A stretch of DNA of 64,000 nt from an uncultured Alistipes sp. Its GTDB lineage: Bacteria > Bacteroidota > Bacteroidia > Bacteroidales > Rikenellaceae. The notes beneath the pieces are model-generated. The model had not been told where the DNA came from. It saw only the letters and a list, made by a program, of their open reading frames with translations, and did no database searches. Positions 41,569-50,732 of this stretch are shown in pieces. Position 1 is the first letter of the stretch; each line of letters begins with the position of its first letter. A program made the translations under genes and the position numbers. Location: NCBI GenBank assembly GCA_905213895.1, contig CAJMKE010000004.1:1-64000 (forward strand). The letters are read 5' to 3'.

Positions 41569-44508
41569 TTAATATTGAATCTGAATACCGCCGAAATGGA
41601 TGATATTTCCGTAAGACGCATCTTTCGACGCGACATTACCCTTATAATCGAGTTTCAGTTTGTAGTTGCCTGTACCGGAGAAACGCGAGCCGACCTTGGC
41701 ATCGGCAGGAGTTATGCGAATACGGACTTCAGCCTTACCCGAAGCGTCGGCAGGCAAAACGAAACTGTACTCGGACAGACCAAGCGACATATACATGCTC
41801 GGATATGAACCGTTACCCTGCGTGGTGGTCGTAGCAGGAGTATAGTACACCGGACAATCCTTGCCGGTTTGCAGACAAGGCATAGGGCGCAGCACGAATT
41901 TATCGGCTCCGGTTACGGCATCCACTGCACCGTCGTTCCAAGTCGCTCCGCCGTCGGTGGAATACTGCACCTTCCAGTTGAGAGGATAGTTCTGGGTATA
42001 GTAGCCGTCGATGAAGTTAAAGAAGTTATTGTAGTTATTTTCCTTTTTCTCATTTATATATGTAGTCCAATCCGTACACGAGTTTCCGCCTGCTCCCATC
42101 GAGAAGTTTATCGTAACGGGTCCTGTTGCCGATGCGGTAGACAAATCGATGTTGAAACCCTTCGTTCCAGAATATGTCGCGCCATCCTCGTTCCAGTCGT
42201 ACCAGCCGGTAAGATTTGTAACCCATATATAGTCGCCCAAAGCGTTGCAACCGCCGCGATGACGGAATTTGCGGGATGCGACTTTCGTTCCAGTACTGCT
42301 TGTACCACCCGGGAAACCGCTCCATTCGGATGTCGGGCAATACCAGCAACCACCGGCAATCAATCCAAGACCGCCATACACGTATTCGCTCTCGAAGCCG
42401 TCGGCAAAGTGAGGTCTCCAACCAATCATTACCGAATAAAGACTCGTTTTTAGATTATCGGTAGCGAGTTCGAGATTGTCGCAGAACAACGTCGCCGATT
42501 CGTCGCCGTCGGTCGCAAGCATGCGGTTCATCGCCTTACTGTTGCCGTTGTAGTTGAGATATTCATTATCACCCGTATTAGTTCCTTTCCAAAGATAAGG
42601 CGTACCAGGAATCATACCGTCAGAATCTTTTTGACGAATTTGCGAATTTGCCACTCCATTGTCGAAATTCCATGCTGCAATAGTGGTACGAGCCGACGAA
42701 GACGCCCACGGAATAGCGTTCTCTCCCGCAACGTCGCTCTCGTCTATCGGGCGAATCGAGTATTTGCCGATAAAGCCGTCGATATCGCCGCTATGGGTAT
42801 TGATATTGGAAACTACGACACCGTTCAGTTTACCGACACCCTGCGGCACGCCGTGATTGCCCGCAGCCGAAACATCGAGTTTGCGACGCCACTGGCACAG
42901 CGTATTAATCTGCATATAAATCGCATCGCCGCTCTTGTCCTGCATCAGACGTGTTGCACAATCGCCGTATCCTTTTGCAGCAGAAGATGTATTCAATTCC
43001 GATTTAAGCACATACGATTCATCGACATTGGTATAGGCTCCCTGCTTGAAGACGAACTCCATGTCGGAGAGCGAAGTATAGGTGTAGATATCGTCGTCGG
43101 TGAGTTCGGCGATAGTCTTCACCTTCGACGGAATCGTACCCGAGGTCTGCGAAAGGATATTGCGCTTGGAAAGTTCATAAATAGTATATGATTTCGTTCC
43201 GGTAGCATTGGTTTCCTCTTTTATCTCGGTTCCCGACAGGTTGATGACCAGTTCGTCGCCCTTGTGGAAAACATTGTCCTCCGCCGAAGCGAATTTGACG
43301 CGGAAGCCGTACTTGCCGTCGATTTGCTCGATATAACCGGTATTTTCGCTCTCCGACGTATTGATTTTATTATATGCCGTTTGCGGGTTATACTCCGAGT
43401 TTTTCTCGTCCTTGTCGCTGATTGCAACGCACTTGATGATTCGGTTCGCACCGCGGTCGGAATAATTGGCAAGATTCCGACGAAGAGTAGTGAAATCGGT
43501 TCGCGGCGTATGTTCCTTACGGTTCACCAGACGCGCCGTACTGCCGAGGTCCAACGGAATCTGATGAATGGTGTTGCGCTCGAACGGCTGGTAGGTCGTA
43601 CCGTCCGGTGTAGGTTCTTCCGAGAAATCGATTTCGTCGCCGTTCATCGCCGGTTCGGCATGGTAGATATACATGTATTCCGCCTTGTCGGTCAGCACGA
43701 TGAAGAATCCGGCATATTCACCCGGGAACCACGTAACATACGCCTGCTGACGCGATGCCGACACTTCGAGCGGATTCTCGAAAACGACCTCCGACAGCCA
43801 CGACTGACCGTAAGGATATTCGTTAGTTTCGCCCTCCTTTTTGGTAAATGTTCCGAGTTTGGTTGCTACCGGTTCATCCTCTTCGGTAACCTTGGTAATA
43901 TCGAACAGAGGCCAGCCCGAAACACATCTCGCCGACTTGGTGTGCGAACACGAACGGAACAGCACCTTCTGCACCTTCTCGCCCTCATAGACAGGATTGG
44001 AGGTGAAGATATTGTACTGCACGACGGCGCATGTAGGGCGGAAATTTATGCTCTCGCCGGTAGCCGTCGCAAAGGCTTTCGACACGCCTATCATCGGGTG
44101 GCAGGAGCCGTTATACTCGCCCGCAGCCGACTGAATCTGAGTGGTAGGGAGCGTGAAGCGCACCGCCGTCTTGTCCTTCACGGTCGCATCGTAGGGATAG
44201 TAGGCAGACACGACGTCGCCGGCGGCGAATGCCTCGGCTTTGAAATCGACGTTGGCAACGCCGTCCTTGACGGTAACCGTACCTTCGGCATTGACGGTCG
44301 GAGTTGCGGCGTTATCGACGAACACGCCGACCTTGTCGCCGTCCTTCCACACGAAGCGGCCCTCGGCGAGCGTGGTGCGCGACTGCTCGTCGTCGATGGC
44401 GAACGACATGTTCACGCCTTTTGAAATTTGAACGTTATCGCACGTGTCGTCCTTGACGCAACCCGCGAAACCCAACAGAAGCAATGATGCAAACAAATAT
44501 TTTTTCAT
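41569..44508 (-). CDS. Secreted fimbrillin-like/DUF5689-type lipoprotein (paralogue C)
   Basis: A 979-residue lipoprotein (ATG 44508; Cys17 in GFAGCVKDDTC, acidic after Cys as in surface lipoproteins). In place of BACON domains the N-terminal about 330 residues are fimbrillin/Mfa-like (RTTLAEGRFVWKDGDKVGVF; FRPTCAVVQYNI). Then come the shared DUF5689-like core (IAELTDDDIYTYTSLSDMEF, then FKQGAYTNVDESYV) and jelly-roll end (GGIQIQY). The core is near-identical to that of the 46360 gene, also at DNA level (compare 43040-43110 with 47755-47825). It starts 32 nt after the 48-codon ERGF ORF. Confidence 0.78.
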   Translation of the reverse strand: MKKYLFASLLLLGFAGCVKDDTCDNVQISKGVNMSFAIDDEQSRTTLAEGRFVWKDGDKVGVFVDNAATPTVNAEGTVTVKDGVANVDFKAEAFAAGDVVSAYYPYDATVKDKTAVRFTLPTTQIQSAAGEYNGSCHPMIGVSKAFATATGESINFRPTCAVVQYNIFTSNPVYEGEKVQKVLFRSCSHTKSARCVSGWPLFDITKVTEEDEPVATKLGTFTKKEGETNEYPYGQSWLSEVVFENPLEVSASRQQAYVTWFPGEYAGFFIVLTDKAEYMYIYHAEPAMNGDEIDFSEEPTPDGTTYQPFERNTIHQIPLDLGSTARLVNRKEHTPRTDFTTLRRNLANYSDRGANRIIKCVAISDKDEKNSEYNPQTAYNKINTSESENTGYIEQIDGKYGFRVKFASAEDNVFHKGDELVINLSGTEIKEETNATGTKSYTIYELSKRNILSQTSGTIPSKVKTIAELTDDDIYTYTSLSDMEFVFKQGAYTNVDESYVLKSELNTSSAAKGYGDCATRLMQDKSGDAIYMQINTLCQWRRKLDVSAAGNHGVPQGVGKLNGVVVSNINTHSGDIDGFIGKYSIRPIDESDVAGENAIPWASSSARTTIAAWNFDNGVANSQIRQKDSDGMIPGTPYLWKGTNTGDNEYLNYNGNSKAMNRMLATDGDESATLFCDNLELATDNLKTSLYSVMIGWRPHFADGFESEYVYGGLGLIAGGCWYCPTSEWSGFPGGTSSTGTKVASRKFRHRGGCNALGDYIWVTNLTGWYDWNEDGATYSGTKGFNIDLSTASATGPVTINFSMGAGGNSCTDWTTYINEKKENNYNNFFNFIDGYYTQNYPLNWKVQYSTDGGATWNDGAVDAVTGADKFVLRPMPCLQTGKDCPVYYTPATTTTQGNGSYPSMYMSLGLSEYSFVLPADASGKAEVRIRITPADAKVGSRFSGTGNYKLKLDYKGNVASKDASYGNIIHFGGIQIQY

Positions 44509-44540
44509 GGCAAATTCTTTAATTTTCATACGTTTAACAA

Positions 44541-44687
44541 TCAGATGAACGGGTCCGGCTCCTCGCCGTAGATATACGGTCTTTCGATACCGTCAAAATA
44601 GTCTTTCTCTTCGCTGTACATGAACCCTCGTTCGATGACGAATCCGAACGACTGCATCCGAGGGGTGCGATACTCTTTCTTTTTCAT
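44541..44687 (-). CDS. Small ERGF-motif protein 1 (48 aa)
   Basis: A 48-codon ORF (ATG 44687-44685, TGA 44543-44541) within a gap of 222 nt between two large genes. It starts MKKKEYRTPRMQSFGFVIE, then RGFMYS, and a tail rich in Asp/Glu/Tyr ending GEEPDPFI. It shares EY-[ST]-P...ERGF..S with the ORF at 38841-39011. Each is directly followed by a gene for a lipoprotein whose N-terminus is fimbrillin-like, not BACON. No signal peptide or known domain. The shared motif, A-rich leader and operon position argue that it is a real gene; its role is unknown. Confidence 0.72.
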   Translation of the reverse strand: MKKKEYRTPRMQSFGFVIERGFMYSEEKDYFDGIERPYIYGEEPDPFI

Positions 44688-44730
44688 AACAGGTTTTTGT
44701 TTTAAGTAGTTTATAGTTGTTTTTACGATT

Positions 44731-46356
44731 TTATCTGTACATCACCGCAATCTCGCCGAAGCGGATGACGGTCTTGTGGTCGTTGTCCGCGGAAGCCTTA
44801 CGCTTGCCGACGGTATTCGCCTTGGGATTCGCCGAAACGTCCGCCAGAAGGTCGTTGGCAGGCGTAATGCGAAGCGTTACCCGTTTGCGCAGGAAGCAGT
44901 CGTGCGGCAGCACGAAAGCGTGGTCGGTATAGCCCAGTGCGGCATCGTAGGATGTCCTTGCTTTCAGATTGCCGCGCTCTTTCAGCACCTTGTCCCACCA
45001 CGGAAGCGCGCGCATCGCAATCACCGACTTGCCCGTCGCGACTTCGCGCAGACGCTCGAACGTCCTGCCGCCGTCGGTCGAATATTCGACGCACCACTGC
45101 GCCGGAAAGTCGTAGGAGGTTTCGCAACTCTGCGCACCCGCGCCGAAGCGGAAGCAGAAAAGCATCTGCGCCGCCCTCAACTTCTCGGTCGAGAACTCGA
45201 CGAACACCGATTTCGTACCCGTCATCTCACCGGAAGCGTTCCACTCATACCATGCGGAGGAGGGGGCGTCGAAGCGCAGAGCCGCATTGGCGACCCAACC
45301 CTTGTTGGCGGCGTTCAGAGCGTTATAGTCGCTCGCGAGCATCACGAACGCCTGCGAATCGCTCCACAGTTTGCCGCTGCCGACCTCGGCGAGAACGGCA
45401 TCGCCCGAATATTTGGCGGATTTGACACCGGCTACCGTACCCATGTTCTCGAACGTCAGTTCGGCTGACGGGTTGTCGTCGTAGAACCAGCCTACGTGGG
45501 TGCGTAACGGATACTCCTTGCGTTTGTTGCCGACGGTTATGTCCTTTTCGTCTATCGGGCGTATGCCGTAGCGACCCATCCAGCCGCCGTAGCGTCGCTG
45601 CCACGGGAACACGACCACTCCGCCCACCGAGCCTCTGCCCTGCGGAACGGGTTTGCCGCTGCGACGCCACTCGCACTTGGTATTGACGAGCATATAGATG
45701 CCGCGTTCGCAGTCCGAAGCGTCGCTGACGAGCGCAGCCCAACTGTCCATGCGACCGTTAGGCTCCAACATCGAATTGACGGAGGACGGCTGGGCGTAAG
45801 GCTCCCAGATATTAGTATAGCAGCCGTTGCGGAACGTGAAGCACACGTCGTCGAGCAGCACGTAGGTATAAACGTCGGCATCGCAGAGTTGCGAGATGCG
45901 CTTGTGCTTGACGGCGACCGCCGACGGGTCGCCCGCCTCGACCCTGACGATATTGGCGGAGGTAAGACCGCTAATAGTATAGCGTTCGGGGTTATTCTGA
46001 CGGACAACGGTCGCACCCGCGAGGTCGAGCGTCACACGGGCGTAGCGCGGCAGGCGGTTGTACATCGAATGGTCGAACTGCAAACGGAATCCGTAGCGAC
46101 CGTCCGCGCTCTGGATATAGTTGGTGCAGTCGTTCACGCTCGTATCGACGCTATGATAGGTCAGATTGGGGTTGTTATCCATGTTGGGCGAGCCGCAGTC
46201 GCCGATAACGACACCCTCGATGACGGTCGATTGTGCGACGGGGGCGCCTTCGGCGTTCGCCATAGCCCGTACAGCCTCGAAACCGACCGTCTGGGCGGAT
46301 GTCTGCGAAACCGTCGCAGCGAGAAGAAACGATATGACAAACAATACTCTTTTCAT
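44731..46356 (-). CDS. Secreted DUF5689-type protein without N-terminal domain (paralogue B)
   Basis: A 541-residue protein with a normal cleaved signal peptide (SQTSAQ, about residue 22), not a lipobox. It goes directly into the DUF5689-like core (VIEGVVIGDCGSPNMDNNPNL), followed by the jelly-roll module (FRFGAGAQ, VEYSTDGGRTFERL, IRFGEIAVMYR). It thus lacks the BACON or fimbrillin-like domains of its three paralogues. It starts 3 nt after the stop of the 46360 gene. A soluble periplasmic or barrel-associated glycan binder is possible. Confidence 0.75.
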   Translation of the reverse strand: MKRVLFVISFLLAATVSQTSAQTVGFEAVRAMANAEGAPVAQSTVIEGVVIGDCGSPNMDNNPNLTYHSVDTSVNDCTNYIQSADGRYGFRLQFDHSMYNRLPRYARVTLDLAGATVVRQNNPERYTISGLTSANIVRVEAGDPSAVAVKHKRISQLCDADVYTYVLLDDVCFTFRNGCYTNIWEPYAQPSSVNSMLEPNGRMDSWAALVSDASDCERGIYMLVNTKCEWRRSGKPVPQGRGSVGGVVVFPWQRRYGGWMGRYGIRPIDEKDITVGNKRKEYPLRTHVGWFYDDNPSAELTFENMGTVAGVKSAKYSGDAVLAEVGSGKLWSDSQAFVMLASDYNALNAANKGWVANAALRFDAPSSAWYEWNASGEMTGTKSVFVEFSTEKLRAAQMLFCFRFGAGAQSCETSYDFPAQWCVEYSTDGGRTFERLREVATGKSVIAMRALPWWDKVLKERGNLKARTSYDAALGYTDHAFVLPHDCFLRKRVTLRITPANDLLADVSANPKANTVGKRKASADNDHKTVIRFGEIAVMYR

Positions 46357-46359
46357 CGC

Positions 46360-49200
46360 CTAATACTGTATGGAGATTCCGCCGAAATGTATCATGTTGC
46401 CGTAGTCGGAGGCTGCGGTCGCGTCCACGTTCTGGTCGAGCGGGCTGTCGTAGTTGTCGGCACCCGAAAGCACGGTCGCGATACGGCGGCGCGAAGGGGT
46501 GATGCGGACTATCACTTCGTCATGCCCCGACGCCGCGGCAGGCAGCACGAAGCCGTACTCGACAAGACCGAGGCACATCTGCGCATTCGGGTAGCCCGTA
46601 CCCGCCGAAGCGGTCGAGGAGGGGTCGTTATAGACGCCGCCCGTCCAACAAGGAACCTGATGGAGCATGAACTCCGATGCGCCCGTAACGGCATCCGTCG
46701 CGCCGTCGTTCCACGTCGCGCCGCCGTCGGTCGAGTACTGCACCTTCCAGTAGAGAGGATAGTTCTGCGCATAGTACATTTCAGTTCGGTTGAGGAACTG
46801 CGACAGATAGTTCGTCCATGCGGTGGAACGCATGCCGCCGGCTCCCATAGAGAAATTCACGGTCATCGGCGTCGCCGCGGCTGCCGACGAGAACTCCATC
46901 ATGAAACCTTTCGTGGCTCCGCTCTCGAAATCGTACCAGCCGGAGACGTTGGTAACCCATATATAGTCGCCCAGCGCGTTGCGCCCGCAGAAATGATTCA
47001 TGTTCCAGCGACCGCTCCACTCGTCGGCAGGCGACTTCCAATAGCCCTTGGCATTCTCGCCCGTGCCGTCCCAGACGTAGACGCTCTCGTAGCCGTCCAC
47101 GAAATGAGGTCGCCAGTTCGTCATGGTGGAATAGAGGTCCTTGCCCGTATTCGCCACCTCCGAATACATTTTGTCGGCAACCGTCGCGAGATTGTCGCAG
47201 TACAGCGTCGCCGACGTATCACCGTCGGTAGCGAACATACGGTTCATCGCCGTCGCGTTGCCGTTGTAGTTGAGATACTCGTTCGCACCGGTATAACTGC
47301 CCTTCCACTTATAAGGCTCGCCCGGAGTTTTGCCCTCGGCATCCGCCTGGCGAATCTGAATATTAGAGACGCCGTGGTCGAAATTCCATGCAGCGAGGGT
47401 GTTGCGCGCCGACGAAGCCTCCCACGGAATAGCATCCGCACCCGCGATGTCGCTCTCGTCCACCGGGCGTATCGAATACTTGCCGATATTACCGTCGGAC
47501 GCGCCGTAACGGCTGTTAGGCTCGCTGACGATGATTCCGCTCAAAGTTCCCACGCCCTGAGGCACGCCGTGGCTGCCCGACGACTGCGGATTGAGCGTAC
47601 GACGCCACGGACAGAGCGAGTTGATTTGCATGTATATCGCCCGCCCGCTCTTATCCTGCATCAGTCGTGCGGACGAATCTCCGATATGAACGGGATTGAC
47701 ATTGCCCTTGTTGAGTTCCGACTCCTGGACATAGGATTCGTTCACGTTGGCATAGGCACCCTGCTTGAAGACGAACTCCATGTCCGTCAGCGATGTATAG
47801 GTGTAGATATCGTCGTCGGTGAGTTCGGCGACCGTCTTGCGTTTCGGTGTCAGCGACGACGCATCGCCCTCGGTGTGCGCCACGAACATGCCCGCTCCGA
47901 CATTCTCGATAGAGTACGCCACAGGATTGTCCGACACCAGCACCGTTACGCCGTTGAGACCAATCGTAACTCTGTCGCCGCGCGAGAAGACGTTGGCATC
48001 AGCCGAATCGAGGAGCAGACGGAGACCGTACCGGGCATCCTCGCTCTGGATATAGACCGTGCGCGCGCTGACAGAGGTATCGACCGTCTGATAAGAGGTA
48101 TTGGGGTTGTACGCCATGTTCGCCGACTTGCAGTCGCTGACCACCACGCCGTCGAGGCTGTACGAAATGAACGAATCCTCGAACGTATAGTCGCGACCCT
48201 TGGTAACGGCGCGGAAATTCTCGAAACTCATCGACCAGTAGTAGCCCTGACGGACGAGGATTTCGAGCGGGGCGGTCGCGTTGCCGTCGGCATCGAACGA
48301 ACGCACCGTGATTTTCGCCTCGCGGATGCAGTCGCCCGAATTGCCCGCAACGGAGCATGTCAATTCGCCGTCGTTCAGTCCCACCGACTCTATCCAGTCC
48401 CTGCTTTCGGAGAGGTACTCAATCTCCGTCCGCATGTATCGGGACATGTAGCCAGTATTGGTCTCGACCGGAACGGAGACGGTTTCGCTTTTCGGCGAAA
48501 TCTTGTAGACCGGCTCGGTGTCGGCTGCGACGAACGCCTCCTCGCCCGACTGCCGCACATCGACATCGCACGAAAAGACCTTCACGCCGTCCGCTCCCGC
48601 AAGGGAGACATTCACCGTGGCTCGGCGCGCCGCACCGTCGGCGTTGCGGGCGACATTCATCGTCAGAGCCGACATATCGGCATTCAGACCGACGCCCGAA
48701 ATCCAGCCGCACTCGGCTTCGGGGTCGTCAGCGGGATGCACTTCGTAGCGGACGTCGGCGAGCAAATCCCCGAGACCCGACGTCTCGACCGGAACGGATA
48801 TTTCGTAGCGGTTCGCCGGCAGTTCGATTTCGCTCTCTCCGACCGAGAGCGTCGGGACATTCGCGCCCGACTTCTGATAGACGTTGAGCAGCAGGCTGCG
48901 ACCGTTGCCGCTGACGACGATTCGCGCCACGCGGCTGATATTCTCGTTGGCGGCATAGTTCACGCGGAAACTGCCGCGGGCATTGCCGTACTGGAATTCG
49001 TCGAGCGACACCCATTCGGCATCGTCCGCGACGGCATTCCAGTCGTTCGCACCGTAGACCATGATGCGGGTGTAGCCCTCGCCGCTGCCGACCTCGACCG
49101 CTTCGGTGTCGAGTGCGAGGCGCACGTCCGACTCCTCGTGTTTCACGCACGAAGTGAACGCCGACAGCAGGCATACTATATATATAATGTATCGTTTCAT
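46360..49200 (-). CDS. Secreted BACON/DUF5689-type lipoprotein (paralogue A)
   Basis: A 946-residue lipoprotein (Cys17 in AFTSCVKHEESD, acidic after Cys). About three BACON-like domains lie in the first 310 residues (AEWVSLDEFQYGNARGSF; IVVSGNGRSLLLNVYQKSG). Then the DUF5689-like core (YSLDGVVVSDCKSANMAYNPN, then IAELTDDDIYTYTSLTDMEF) and the jelly-roll end (NFSMGAGG, VQYSTDGGATWNDGA, GGISIQY). It is 14 nt downstream of SusD, the position that normally holds a surface glycan-binding protein. Closest relative in the window is the 41569 gene. Confidence 0.8.
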   Translation of the reverse strand: MKRYIIYIVCLLSAFTSCVKHEESDVRLALDTEAVEVGSGEGYTRIMVYGANDWNAVADDAEWVSLDEFQYGNARGSFRVNYAANENISRVARIVVSGNGRSLLLNVYQKSGANVPTLSVGESEIELPANRYEISVPVETSGLGDLLADVRYEVHPADDPEAECGWISGVGLNADMSALTMNVARNADGAARRATVNVSLAGADGVKVFSCDVDVRQSGEEAFVAADTEPVYKISPKSETVSVPVETNTGYMSRYMRTEIEYLSESRDWIESVGLNDGELTCSVAGNSGDCIREAKITVRSFDADGNATAPLEILVRQGYYWSMSFENFRAVTKGRDYTFEDSFISYSLDGVVVSDCKSANMAYNPNTSYQTVDTSVSARTVYIQSEDARYGLRLLLDSADANVFSRGDRVTIGLNGVTVLVSDNPVAYSIENVGAGMFVAHTEGDASSLTPKRKTVAELTDDDIYTYTSLTDMEFVFKQGAYANVNESYVQESELNKGNVNPVHIGDSSARLMQDKSGRAIYMQINSLCPWRRTLNPQSSGSHGVPQGVGTLSGIIVSEPNSRYGASDGNIGKYSIRPVDESDIAGADAIPWEASSARNTLAAWNFDHGVSNIQIRQADAEGKTPGEPYKWKGSYTGANEYLNYNGNATAMNRMFATDGDTSATLYCDNLATVADKMYSEVANTGKDLYSTMTNWRPHFVDGYESVYVWDGTGENAKGYWKSPADEWSGRWNMNHFCGRNALGDYIWVTNVSGWYDFESGATKGFMMEFSSAAAATPMTVNFSMGAGGMRSTAWTNYLSQFLNRTEMYYAQNYPLYWKVQYSTDGGATWNDGATDAVTGASEFMLHQVPCWTGGVYNDPSSTASAGTGYPNAQMCLGLVEYGFVLPAAASGHDEVIVRITPSRRRIATVLSGADNYDSPLDQNVDATAASDYGNMIHFGGISIQY

Positions 49201-49214
49201 AATTCAGCCATGTA

Positions 49215-50729
49215 TCATAATCCGTATTTTTTGTACTCGTCGTTCGAGAGCGCACCGCCCGAATATTCGACCTGCACGTCCGGAATCGGATAGTATTCGT
49301 GGCAAGGTCGAGCGTTTTCGAGCATGTCGGTGCGTTCGTTGTACTCCGTCAGCCGCTCGTACCATATTCCCCAGCGCACGAGGTCGAACTTGCGGTGGAA
49401 TTCGCCGAAGAGTTCGCGGGCGCGTTCGTCGCGAATCTCCTCTATCAGTTCTTCGTACGAGGAGTAGATGCAGGGTTCGAGACCGGCACGCTCCTTAACC
49501 TCGTTCAGGCATGCGACGGCGGACGACGGCTTGTCGGTTTCGGCATAGCACTCGGCGAGCATCAGCAGGGCGTCGGCATAGCGGAAAATCTTGTAGTTGT
49601 TGTGGTCGTAATAGTTGTTCATGTCGGGACACCACAACTTGATGCCGACCCACGGACGACCGCTCACGCTCTTGAAGGTCTGTCCCTCGTAGTCCCAAGC
49701 CAGATTGTACTGCGTGCGCTTGTCCAGTCCGCCTTTCGGTTGGAGCGTGCGGCAGAAATAGACCGTCGGGCGGAGTTGCGCCCACGTAACGCCGTTGTCG
49801 CCGAGCCACTCTATGTCCACGCCGTCGTAGTTCATCGTGCCGGTCGTGTGCGACGGATGCACCGCCGCGGCGACCGACGAAGTGAAGTTCACGCCGCCGT
49901 GGGTATATGTATGCTGGATTTCGTAGACGGATTCGGGGGTATTCTTCTTCCACCACACGTAGTTCTCTTCGAGCGGATAGCCCGACAGAGGACCGTAGAT
50001 GTCGCGCAGCGATTCGAGAGCCGCAATAGCCTTGCCCCACCACAAGTCGGACTGTTCGGCATCCTTCGAGCCGTTCCACATCGCCAGTTTTGCTATCATC
50101 ATCCAGCCGAGAGCCGCACCCACACGGTTGCCCGGCTCGTCGCTGCCGCGAATCTGGTCGAGCGTCGGAACCACCGGTTCGAGGTCGGCGATAATGTTGC
50201 TGCGGATTTCCACCGCCGATGTGCGCGGCAGACGCTGCACCCGTTTGAGAATCTCTTTGGTCGCGACATCGACCGTATAATAGGGAACGTCGCCGAACGT
50301 GCATGTCAGGATGTAGTAGTAGAACGCCCGCAGGATTTTGGCTTCGGCGACGAGCGTATTGCGTTTCTCCCCGTCGATTTCGGAGTTCCCGATACCCTCG
50401 ATTGCGTAGTTGCAGTACATCACGCCGCGGTAGCCCTGCTTCCACACCGTCGCTCCGAAGCGCGGGTAGGCGGGCGACACGTCGAGCGCAGGGTCCATGA
50501 GCGACGACCAAGTCAGACCGATGTCGCTGCACGATTCGGTGATTTGCTGGAAGCGCGAGGTATAAATCGGGTTGATGCAGTTGTAGCAGGCATCGACCGC
50601 CGCACGACACTGGTTCTCGTTGTGGAAAAACTTCTTGCGCTCGGTGAAATAGTCGGGGTCTTCGTTCAGATTGCAGCCGCAGAGCGCGAACAGCACTGCG
50701 GTGCAGACGATATATTTCAGAGTTTTCAT
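49215..50729 (-). CDS. SusD-like lipoprotein of the second locus
   Basis: A 504-residue RagB/SusD protein, lipobox Cys19 (ALCGCNLNEDPDYF). It contains LVAEAKILRAFYYYILTCTFGDVPYY and, near the C-terminus, IEEIRDERARELFGEFHRKFDLVRWG, both family hallmarks. It forms the outer-membrane import complex with the SusC-like protein whose gene ends 3 nt upstream. Confidence 0.94.
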   Translation of the reverse strand: MKTLKYIVCTAVLFALCGCNLNEDPDYFTERKKFFHNENQCRAAVDACYNCINPIYTSRFQQITESCSDIGLTWSSLMDPALDVSPAYPRFGATVWKQGYRGVMYCNYAIEGIGNSEIDGEKRNTLVAEAKILRAFYYYILTCTFGDVPYYTVDVATKEILKRVQRLPRTSAVEIRSNIIADLEPVVPTLDQIRGSDEPGNRVGAALGWMMIAKLAMWNGSKDAEQSDLWWGKAIAALESLRDIYGPLSGYPLEENYVWWKKNTPESVYEIQHTYTHGGVNFTSSVAAAVHPSHTTGTMNYDGVDIEWLGDNGVTWAQLRPTVYFCRTLQPKGGLDKRTQYNLAWDYEGQTFKSVSGRPWVGIKLWCPDMNNYYDHNNYKIFRYADALLMLAECYAETDKPSSAVACLNEVKERAGLEPCIYSSYEELIEEIRDERARELFGEFHRKFDLVRWGIWYERLTEYNERTDMLENARPCHEYYPIPDVQVEYSGGALSNDEYKKYGL

Positions 50730-50732
50730 ACG

